From Methylocaldum sp002005105 (GTDB lineage Bacteria; Pseudomonadota; Gammaproteobacteria; Methylococcales; Methylococcaceae): a stretch of DNA of 64,000 nt. Where the stretch lies: the NCBI RefSeq assembly GCF_051027545.1, contig NZ_CP194902.1, forward strand, positions 2,604,001-2,668,000, written 5' to 3'. The position numbers and the translations under genes were made by a program. Below, one piece after another: positions 53,098 through 60,547 of the stretch (positions are counted from its first letter, which is position 1; each line of letters begins with the position of its first letter). The notes beneath the pieces are model-generated. The model saw only the letters and a list, made by a program, of their open reading frames with translations. It did not search any database and had not been told where the DNA came from.

Positions 53098-53766
53098 TCA
53101 ATCTAACGCTAAAGCGTGGTACTGGCCGAGCAATCCGTACACGAAATTCACTGCGTCGGTCTGCCGCTGTTCCACGGCGCGGTAAACCACGGCGAGAGCC
53201 AAGCGGAGGACATCCTGATCGGTGTAGGCATTTTTGGCAAGATTGAACATCCAGGCGACAATCCGGCAATTGCTTTTGGTGTAACCCTGAGCGGGATTGA
53301 TACGATCGAGGGAGGCGACAAACGGAGCGCGGTAATGCTTAGTCAGGGCATTGCCGGTATTCATCGGTTGCAACGGCAGGCCGGTCGCTTCACACACGCC
53401 TCGGCTCAACCGTTCAGTGAACCACGCCTCATCCAGATCAAACTGCAGGTTCAGCTTCTTCGCCTTGGATCGGTACAGATATACCATGGCACGGGCCGGA
53501 TCATCCCGTCGGAGCGCCTGAATGCGGGATACACCGCGACCATCTTTTTTCTCGTAATACCGCCAGTAGCACGTCTTACATAGGCCACGTTTTTGATTAA
53601 AAACATTCGGATGGCCACATTGGATGCAGTTGCTATGCAAAACTTTACGAGCGCGGCGAATTTCCAAAAGAGACTTTCTTGCTGCACCAGATTCGATACC
53701 TGTACGCTGTGTAATCTCGGACCAGAGGGATAGCTGCGTGTGATTTAACTTAGATGTTGATTTCAT
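53098..53766 (-). CDS. Zinc-ribbon/HNH-like protein
   Basis: The 222-residue product has an N-terminal zinc ribbon (Cys47, Cys50, Cys63, Cys66 in CIQCGHPN and GLCKTCYWRYY) and a C-terminal HNH-type signature: SLDRINPAQGYTKSNCRIVA, with Asp154-Arg155, Gly161-Tyr162 and Asn166, then WMFNLAKN. This D-R-x-G-Y-x-x-x-N pattern is typical of small phage and plasmid HNH endonucleases. Here it is preceded by a 40-residue helical N terminus. It is the first gene of the leftward set that includes the AAA ATPase; start at ATG 53766. Nuclease activity is inferred, not shown. Confidence 0.75.
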   Translation of the reverse strand: MKSTSKLNHTQLSLWSEITQRTGIESGAARKSLLEIRRARKVLHSNCIQCGHPNVFNQKRGLCKTCYWRYYEKKDGRGVSRIQALRRDDPARAMVYLYRSKAKKLNLQFDLDEAWFTERLSRGVCEATGLPLQPMNTGNALTKHYRAPFVASLDRINPAQGYTKSNCRIVAWMFNLAKNAYTDQDVLRLALAVVYRAVEQRQTDAVNFVYGLLGQYHALALD

Positions 53767-53794
53767 GGGTGCTCCAAAATTTCAAGAAAAGTTC

Positions 53795-53810
53795 CATACA
53801 CAAAGCAGCA
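53795..53810. promoter_or_regulatory. Probable repressor operator, HNH side
   Basis: CATACACAAAGCAGCA lies 29 bases upstream of the HNH gene. Its reverse complement differs by one base from TGCTGTTTTGTGTATG at 53925-53940 on the repressor side, giving an inverted pair across the divergent promoter region. A shorter related core TGCTTTGT occurs at 53882-53889. The arrangement fits autoregulation by the XRE protein. Confidence 0.6.
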
Positions 53811-53924
53811 GATCGGCCAATGTAAAGAGTCAGATATTTCATCGCTGACGAGAAGCTTTACGCACGGATGGCCACAAAAGTTGCTTTGTTCGCGCCTTTC
53901 TTGAGTCTTTTTTCTGTGGTTAAA

Positions 53925-53940
53925 TGCTGTTTTGTGTATG
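53925..53940. promoter_or_regulatory. Probable repressor operator, XRE side
   Basis: TGCTGTTTTGTGTATG is the inverted counterpart of the site at 53795-53810 (15 of 16 bases). It lies just upstream of the ATG at 53954, where binding would block transcription or translation start of the repressor. That location argues for 53954, not 53924, as the start of the repressor gene. Confidence 0.6.
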
Positions 53941-53953
53941 TGATGCGCAGGAT

Positions 53954-54403
53954 ATGCACAAACAGGTAACCTGTCAACTGCAAAATGATCAAACGTGTAT
54001 ATCGGAGCGGCTAAAAGCTGTTCTCGAGGAGCAAGGGCTCAGTATCAAAGCATTCGCGCAACGCGCTGACTTGCCGTACCGTACCGCTCAAAGCTATTTG
54101 AATGGTGAGCGTTCCCCGAATGTGGAAGGGCTGACAAAGTTAGCTACGCGAATGTGTATAAACATCACTTGGCTACTTACGGGCGAGGGACATCGGTACT
54201 GGAATGAAGACGTAGCAGAGGAAGGACAATTCATAGAGGGCCGATCAAATGATCGAGCTGATGCCCTACCAAAGGAACGAATAAAGCAGTGGCTCGACTT
54301 CTTTTGGGCGCAAGCCGATGAAAAGGAAAAGGCTTGGTTGGAAATCGAATTTCAGCGTCGATTTCCTGAATACAAAGAATGGCTAATGCAGAGCGATTCT
54401 TAG
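53954..54403 (+). CDS. XRE-family transcriptional repressor
   Basis: The product (149 residues) has a lambda-repressor-like helix-turn-helix: SERLKAVLEEQGLSIKAFAQ then DLPYRTAQSYLNGERSPNVE. This is followed by a conserved-looking NITWLLTGEGH segment typical of phage-type regulators, and a C-terminal helical region (LDFFWAQADEKEKAWLEIEF) that may dimerise. There is no RecA-sensitive peptidase domain, so it is not an S24-type repressor. It is divergent from the HNH-AAA genes. An ATG at 53924 is possible, but the operator-like site at 53925-53940 would then be coding. It is a phage-like lysogeny-style switch. Confidence 0.88.
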   Translation: MHKQVTCQLQNDQTCISERLKAVLEEQGLSIKAFAQRADLPYRTAQSYLNGERSPNVEGLTKLATRMCINITWLLTGEGHRYWNEDVAEEGQFIEGRSNDRADALPKERIKQWLDFFWAQADEKEKAWLEIEFQRRFPEYKEWLMQSDS

Positions 54404-54691
54404 AAGAAAATATCGATTTAGGACTTGATTGCGCTACCAAAAGGAATGGGGATATGACTTCGATTAGAGATAGGCGAATTGCATTCCGTGGCAAACGCTG
54501 GATTTACCTGGGCGGGCAGTAGAATCCATCACTATTGCCAATTTTTATCCTAATAGAGTTTGCAGTTTTCTTTATTAGTGAAAATCGCTGAGCAATCCTA
54601 GATGATTCGCCAAATGAAGACTGGAAAATGCTCTGAGGGCGCCTTGAACAAAAATCATCTGCAAATTTGATAATAAATATTGGGGGGATGC

Positions 54692-57600
54692 ATGTCGACT
54701 TCGAATGCCCAAAAGGATCTTTGCAATGTGCTCCGTTATACCCAGGAGCTCTTGAGCTTTCATGACAAGATCGTTTTCGATCTGTCCACGGAACCCTATC
54801 CTGTCTTCGAAGAAAATGCCGTTTCAGGTCTTGAAGGCGTTAGCATCAATGACGATCCGGAAGCCTGGCTTTCGATCAAACGCCTCCGCGAGACCTCGCC
54901 CCCTCAGCCGGAGACTGAACTCGAAGGCTGGATCACCGTCGATGCACATCCATCCCCGGATAAAGCCCCGCAACTGATCGAAAAACGCATTGTACGCCTC
55001 CCGTTCGATGAGGTGTCGGAGATGCAGACATCGGGAAAGATCAGCTCCGACCAGATCGTGGGAACTGAAAACCAGGCTGCTAAGCCGCCTGAAGTGCTCG
55101 ACGTGCTTCTCTATTCGGCTCAGCTACCGGACCTCCAGTCGCAATTCGACCATTACCTGAAAGGGCCCTGGGCCGAATGGGCTGAAGTGGAGCGACCGAG
55201 ACGGCGCAGCATCGATTTCTATAACAAGCTCTATCAGATCCACCAGCGCATGCAGTCGCTTGGCGCAGACAACCCGATCGAGATGGTGTTTGGGCTCGGG
55301 GTGGCGCGCTGGAAGATCGATCAGCAGACCCTCAATCTTCCATTGATCGAGCAGCAGGTCGAGATCGAGATGGACGAAGCAGGGACGCTGTACGTTCGCC
55401 CGCGCAACACTGCGCCGATGCTGGTTCTGAAAGTTTTCCATGCGCTGGAGGTGGAAGGCAGCAAATACTTTCAGAAAGAGGCTGCGCCCCGGTTCCAGGC
55501 GATGGTCAACGATCCCGATGTGGGTTTCTCGCCGTTTGAGCGGATAACCTTTGATCCCATTCTCCGGATGGCGGCGGCCAAGTTATCGCCCCGCGGACTT
55601 TATGTGCCCGATGAAACTGAGGGCAACTCCACGAGGATACCGCCCAAGGCCGATGACACCCTCCGGATTACCGATACCTGGGTGTTGTACGTCCGTCAGC
55701 GGATGGAAGATTTCCGGCGCGAGGATATCCAGCGCCTTATCGATGCCGTGGAGAGGACCGAGGATGAAGCGCGCCTCCCGCAGGCCGCGCTTAAATTCGT
55801 TACGCCACCCAGCAAGGAAGCGGTGCATGGCGATATCGGGTTTGACCTGGGAAACACGAATTTTGACCTGCCGAATTCGATCGGGGGTTGGCAAGGGGAT
55901 CTTGGGCAATCGTCTTCCAGTGCCGAAATCGCGAATCGAGCCTTTGATCAAAAGGTCAATTACTTTTTCCCGCTGGCGTTCAACGACGAGCAGGGCGAGA
56001 TCGTCCGGCGCCTCGATCACGAGGATACCGCCGGCGTAGTTGTGCAAGGTCCACCCGGGACGGGCAAGACCCATACGATCGCCAACATCATCTGTCACTA
56101 TCTGGCCACCGGCCGGCGGGTTTTGGTGACGGCCAAAACCCCGGAGGCCCTCACCGCCGTTCAATCCAAGTTACCCGAAAGTATCCAGAGTCTAGCTATT
56201 GCGGTCATCCACAACGACCGGGAAGGCGGGCGACAATTGGAGCGGGCGGTCAACGTCCTGGCTCATGAGGCCAAGCAAATCGATGTGGCAGCCAGCGTGC
56301 GGGATGTCGACAGCAAGCAACGTCGTTTGGCAGAGATAGAAAAGCTTCTCGAGCAAATCGATATCCAGCTACGTCAACAGGCAGAACGGAACCTGAATCC
56401 CGTGTCCTTCCGGGGACAGGAGATCCTGCCCATGGCGCTTGCAAAGCAGCTGGCCGAACAGCGGGATCGATATCGCTGGTTCGAAGATGAACTGACGTTG
56501 GAGCAGCGCCATGAGCCCCGCTTTGGCGAAGCCGTGATCGAAGAGATCCGATCCTTGCGGGCGCAGCTGGGCTCCGATTTGGTGTATGGCCTTGAGGATT
56601 ATCCATCGTTTGAGGCCCTACCGGAGGCGTCCCGCATTCTATCCGCTCACGCCGAAATCGGGCGCCTGGCACAACTTGAACAGCACACTTTGGAGGCGGA
56701 TCTTCCGATCATGACCCTGGACTCGGACGGCGCTTTGGAGGAGGCGCGCGCCCTTTGCGACTGGCTTCAGGGATTTGCCGAGTTTTACCAGGCGATCGAG
56801 GCTGAGCCTTGGTTATTGCGGTCATATCAAATTTTTCTGGGAGACCAAAAGGCCGATCCCCTGATATGGCCGGCAATGGAGAAAGCGTTCGATGAATGGA
56901 TCGCACTTCATGAGGAGGGCTGCGGCTTTCGGATCCGCAGGATAAGTCTTCCGGAGGTTGAGTTCACGGATGCGGCCTTCGATCGTGCCTTGGAGAAGCT
57001 CGCACAAGGCAAGAATCCCTTCGGCCTCATGCCGGCATTGTTCAAAAGCCAGTTACGCCAGCAAATCAACAAGGTCCTCCATGGCGGCCAAGCGCCCACG
57101 GAGCCTGAGCAGTGGCAGGATGTCCTGGCGTATCGCCGCTGGACCAAGACGCTCGATGCCTTCGGAAAAAGCTGGCTGTCGATCGCTAGAGAGTTCGAGG
57201 CGCCGACCTTTGACGAAGAACGGGATACTCGTGAACTGACGTTCTTCCGCCTCGGGACGCTCATCACCCAACTCAAAGCCACCCTAGCCAGCCTGGATGA
57301 CCGGCGGGCGAGCCTTTCGCGCCTCTTTCCTTATGGGGTTGAGCCGAAAACGGTGCTGCACCAAGGTAGTTGTGATTACGTGCTAAAGATTCTCGCAGTT
57401 CATCTGGATAAAGCCGAAACTCTCGAAGCGCAAGCCGTGCGCGACAAATTGTTGGCTTTGGCTGGCAACAAGTCTTTGCCGTTCCACACTGATCTTCGGG
57501 AATTAGCCGAAAATCTCGGTAACGAGGCGATCTCGGCCGGGGACCTCTTCAAGCTGTGGCAAGCTTTGATTGACGAGGCGCGCCGCCTGGCCGATCTTCA

Positions 57601-59410
57601 ACCGCTACGAGCCCGTCTGGAAGTATTGGTGGAACAAGTAGCGCAGGCTGGCGCTCTGCGGTGGGCGGAAAGGCTTACGCGTGAACCTGTCGAAGCGGAC
57701 CGTCCGGACCCTTGGACGCCCTCCGATTGGCTCGACGCCTGGTGCTGGTCCCAGGGGCAAGGCTACATTCGGACAATCGGCGATCGGGAAGTCACGCAAA
57801 GACTCACGGAGCAGCGGGCTGAAGCGGAAGCGGAACAAAAGCGTCTTTTCCTCGATGTGGTTCGGCTCAGGACCTTCCTCGGATTGAAGAAGAACCTCTC
57901 TGGTCGGATCGAAACGGCCCTTGCTAAATTCGTGTCGGCGGTCGCGAAGCTGGGTAAGGGCACCGGCAAGACCGCGGTGCGGTACCGGCGGATGATTCGG
58001 GAAGCCTCCCTGGAGGCGGCCGATGGCGTGCCGTGCTGGATTTTGCCGGAATGGCGCGTCTCCGAGCAACTGCCGCCGGAATTGAATGCTTTTGATCTCG
58101 TAATCATCGATGAGGCGAGCCAGTCCGATGTGACGGTGCTGCCGGCGATTATGCGGGGCAAGAAAATTCTGATCGTCGGTGATGACAAGCAGGTATCACC
58201 CCTCATGGTCGGCATCGATGACAAGAAAATCGTGCAACTCCGGACGACCTATCTCACGGGGCTTCCCTTTGGTGATCAAATGGAGCCGACCACTTCGCTT
58301 TACGATCTTGGGTCCATGGTTTTCCCTGGCAAAGCCATTTTGCTGCGCGAGCACTTCCGATGTGTTGAGCCGATTATCCGGTTCTCCAGCCGGTTCTACG
58401 ACAATGCGCTCATTCCACTTCGGATTCCGAAGGCCACGGAACGGCTCGATCCGCCCTTGGTGGACATCTACATCCCGCATGGTCGAAGGGTAGGGGACAT
58501 CAATGAGGCCGAGGTCGAGGTGGTGGTTCGGGAAGTCACGAAACTTACGCAGGATTCCGCCTTCCAGCATCGCTCCATTGGCGTCATTTCCTTGATCGGC
58601 GACAAACAAGCCAAGCGCATCTATGATCGATTGATCGGCGAGCTTGGGATCGAGGTGGTCGAGCGGCACCACATCATGTGCGGTAATGCGTCGACCTTTC
58701 AGGGGCAGGAGCGCGACATTATCTTCCTCAGCATGGTAGCGTGCCCCGAAACAATCAGCGCGCAGACCGGCAGGATGTACGAACAGCGGTTTAACGTGGC
58801 GCTCTCCAGGGCTCGTGATCGGATGGTCCTGGTGCGTTCTGTGGCGAAGAGTCAGCTTAAGCCGACCGACCTCAAGCATGCGGTCATCGAGCATTTCGAG
58901 AACCCCATGGGGAGTGGGAAGACGGCGCAGTCCAAGGGCGTTCTCGATGTCTGCGAATCGGAGTTCGAGCGGAATTTCGGTCGGCGGTTGATTGATCTCG
59001 GGTACCGTATTCGGCCGCAAGTCCCGGTCGGCAGTTACCGGATCGATTTCGTCATCGAGGGCGCCAACGATCGTCGCTTGGCGGTCGAACTGGATGGCGA
59101 CAAGTACCACGGACCGCTGCAGTGGGCGCAGGATGTCAAACGGCAAAAGGCCCTAGAGCGGATCGGCTGGACTTTTTGGCGCTGTTGGGGCTCGAACTGG
59201 ATTTCAGATCCGGAGGGTTGTTTGCTGGACTTGAAATCGACCTTGGGTCGTCTTGGCATCGAGCCGATCGGGGCTGAAAGAATTCAGGAGATCTATACGC
59301 AATGGATTATGGAAGATTCACCTGAAAGGACTGAATCCACAGGTAATTGGACTCAATGCGCAAATTCAGAACTGGCACCGAGCAAATGCTATGAGCCGGA
59401 GGTTTGTTGA
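54692..59410 (+). CDS. SF1 helicase fused to a Vsr-like nuclease (probable anti-phage protein)
   Basis: The 1572-residue product combines a long N-terminal region (about 1-440), a UPF1/DNA2-like SF1 helicase, and a C-terminal PD-(D/E)XK nuclease of the Vsr/MTES_1575 type. Walker A GPPGTGKTHT is near residue 454, Walker B LVIIDEASQSDV near 1139, VGDDKQVSP near 1163, FQGQERDIIFLS near 1334 and VALSRARDRM near 1369. Nuclease residues are in SYRIDFVIEG and LAVELDGDKYHG, followed by RQKALERIGWTFWRCWGS. Large single proteins of this kind are known in defence islands. The ATG at 54692 follows GGGGGGA. The final ~20 residues read out of frame through an IS110 remnant, so the native end has been replaced. 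Confidence 0.88.
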   Translation: MSTSNAQKDLCNVLRYTQELLSFHDKIVFDLSTEPYPVFEENAVSGLEGVSINDDPEAWLSIKRLRETSPPQPETELEGWITVDAHPSPDKAPQLIEKRIVRLPFDEVSEMQTSGKISSDQIVGTENQAAKPPEVLDVLLYSAQLPDLQSQFDHYLKGPWAEWAEVERPRRRSIDFYNKLYQIHQRMQSLGADNPIEMVFGLGVARWKIDQQTLNLPLIEQQVEIEMDEAGTLYVRPRNTAPMLVLKVFHALEVEGSKYFQKEAAPRFQAMVNDPDVGFSPFERITFDPILRMAAAKLSPRGLYVPDETEGNSTRIPPKADDTLRITDTWVLYVRQRMEDFRREDIQRLIDAVERTEDEARLPQAALKFVTPPSKEAVHGDIGFDLGNTNFDLPNSIGGWQGDLGQSSSSAEIANRAFDQKVNYFFPLAFNDEQGEIVRRLDHEDTAGVVVQGPPGTGKTHTIANIICHYLATGRRVLVTAKTPEALTAVQSKLPESIQSLAIAVIHNDREGGRQLERAVNVLAHEAKQIDVAASVRDVDSKQRRLAEIEKLLEQIDIQLRQQAERNLNPVSFRGQEILPMALAKQLAEQRDRYRWFEDELTLEQRHEPRFGEAVIEEIRSLRAQLGSDLVYGLEDYPSFEALPEASRILSAHAEIGRLAQLEQHTLEADLPIMTLDSDGALEEARALCDWLQGFAEFYQAIEAEPWLLRSYQIFLGDQKADPLIWPAMEKAFDEWIALHEEGCGFRIRRISLPEVEFTDAAFDRALEKLAQGKNPFGLMPALFKSQLRQQINKVLHGGQAPTEPEQWQDVLAYRRWTKTLDAFGKSWLSIAREFEAPTFDEERDTRELTFFRLGTLITQLKATLASLDDRRASLSRLFPYGVEPKTVLHQGSCDYVLKILAVHLDKAETLEAQAVRDKLLALAGNKSLPFHTDLRELAENLGNEAISAGDLFKLWQALIDEARRLADLQPLRARLEVLVEQVAQAGALRWAERLTREPVEADRPDPWTPSDWLDAWCWSQGQGYIRTIGDREVTQRLTEQRAEAEAEQKRLFLDVVRLRTFLGLKKNLSGRIETALAKFVSAVAKLGKGTGKTAVRYRRMIREASLEAADGVPCWILPEWRVSEQLPPELNAFDLVIIDEASQSDVTVLPAIMRGKKILIVGDDKQVSPLMVGIDDKKIVQLRTTYLTGLPFGDQMEPTTSLYDLGSMVFPGKAILLREHFRCVEPIIRFSSRFYDNALIPLRIPKATERLDPPLVDIYIPHGRRVGDINEAEVEVVVREVTKLTQDSAFQHRSIGVISLIGDKQAKRIYDRLIGELGIEVVERHHIMCGNASTFQGQERDIIFLSMVACPETISAQTGRMYEQRFNVALSRARDRMVLVRSVAKSQLKPTDLKHAVIEHFENPMGSGKTAQSKGVLDVCESEFERNFGRRLIDLGYRIRPQVPVGSYRIDFVIEGANDRRLAVELDGDKYHGPLQWAQDVKRQKALERIGWTFWRCWGSNWISDPEGCLLDLKSTLGRLGIEPIGAERIQEIYTQWIMEDSPERTESTGNWTQCANSELAPSKCYEPEVC

Positions 59411-59504
59411 TAAATTTGGCATTATACCGTTCACCGCCAGTGCTATGGTGGCTTCGATGGGCGATACCTATAATTTCACGGATCGCGACGCCCAGCTATG
59501 CTAA
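59343..59504 (+). pseudogene. IS110-family transposase remnant
   Basis: In the frame offset from the helicase gene, the sequence reads LNAQIQNWHRANAMSRRF then DKFGIIPFTASAMVASMGD and NFTDRDAQLC. This matches the IS110 C-terminal region (L-x-QI-x-x-WHR-x-N-x-x-SRR, then an IPGIGPxTA-x-A-L-V-A-x-x-GD motif). Only about 50 codons remain. The helicase reading frame overlaps its first 68 bases and takes its stop codon from it. Confidence 0.6.
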
Positions 59505-59559
59505 AGTGCGCGCAACTTCGAGTAAATTCCCATCGATGAAGGATCTATCCTCGATGGTT

Positions 59560-60541
59560 ACTTTAATGCGAATTAAGAGCTAACGGAGAGAAGGTGCCAG
59601 CCCATTGGTGTCTCTTGAGGAGGGTTCTGCAACACCCCTCGGAGAGACGACCATGGACTGGCAAACTCAACTCATTACGGTGTATCTGACGGTGTGTGAT
59701 CTCTACCGCAGGGGCCTCTGGGTCCATGGACAGCGATTCGCGCCCTATGCCGATCTGCGCTTTACGGATGAAGAGGCCATCACCCTTTATTTGTGTGGCA
59801 TTCTCGATGGAAAGTGCCAGATCAAAACACTCTACGAGCATGCCCGGCGCTATTGGCGCGACTGGTTTCCGCATCTGCCCAGCTACGGCGGCTTCGTCCA
59901 GCGCCTGAATCGGCTCGCCGACGTGTTTCCCGCGCTGTTGGAACGCTGGAGTCCAGCTGGCGCGCCCGCCACCCCGATCGGGGTCGCCGATTCCTTCAAG
60001 GTGGTGCTGGCCCAGCAGGCCCGGCGGTATACCGCCAAGGTTGCCAAGGACCTGGCGGCGAGTGGCTATTGTCCGACCAAGAAGCTCTACTACCACGGGG
60101 TGAAAAGCCACGTGATCGGCGATGAGCGGCCGGGCACCTTACCCCGGCCCCGCTATATCGCTCTGACGGCGGCGAACCTGAGCGACGGCCCGGTGCTCGA
60201 ACAGATTGCCCCGAGCCTGGGCTATCGAAATCTGTTTGCCGATAAGGCCTACGAATACCTGTCGCGCCAGACCTCGCTCCCGTTCACGGTCTTCACGCCG
60301 GTGCGAAAGACGCCGGGACAGGCGCATCTCGATGCCGCCGACCGGTTGTATTCCACGGCCGTGTCGCGGGTTCGCCAACCCATTGAAGCGCTGTTTAACT
60401 GGATTCAGGCGAAACCCGGTATCGAGGCGGCCAGCAAAGTCCGCTCCTCGCGGGGACTCCTCGTTCACGTCTTCGGCCGCCTCGCGGCTGCCATGTTCCT
60501 GTTGAACCAGTGGCCGGACAGCCCTTAATTCGCATTGAAGT
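59560..60541 (+). mobile_element. IS982-family insertion sequence
   Basis: A 982-base element is bounded by imperfect inverted ends: ACTTTAATGCGAATTAAG (59560-59577) and the complement of the right end ACTTCAATGCGAATTAAG (60524-60541). It contains one transposase gene. The flanking bases do not match (CGATGGTT on the left, GAGCATTC on the right), so no target duplication is seen. The right end lies 6 bases from the stop of the lipase-like gene. Confidence 0.8.
59653..60528 (+). CDS. IS982-family transposase
   Basis: The 291-residue product (start ATG 59653 after GGAGAGACGACC) shows the DDE catalytic triad: Asp113 in GVADSFKV, Asp197 in LFADKAYEYL and Glu245 in RQPIEALFNWI. The GYCPTKKLYYHGVKSHVI motif is characteristic of the IS982 group. 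The frame is intact, so the element may still be active. It lies inside the inverted ends listed above. Confidence 0.9.
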   Translation: MDWQTQLITVYLTVCDLYRRGLWVHGQRFAPYADLRFTDEEAITLYLCGILDGKCQIKTLYEHARRYWRDWFPHLPSYGGFVQRLNRLADVFPALLERWSPAGAPATPIGVADSFKVVLAQQARRYTAKVAKDLAASGYCPTKKLYYHGVKSHVIGDERPGTLPRPRYIALTAANLSDGPVLEQIAPSLGYRNLFADKAYEYLSRQTSLPFTVFTPVRKTPGQAHLDAADRLYSTAVSRVRQPIEALFNWIQAKPGIEAASKVRSSRGLLVHVFGRLAAAMFLLNQWPDSP

Positions 60542-60547
60542 GAGCAT

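Noticed and set aside
59504..59560. Short hairpin CCATCGA/TCGATGG left of the IS982 element as a terminator
   Set aside because: The stem is 7 bases with a 14-base loop and no U-tract, too weak to call.
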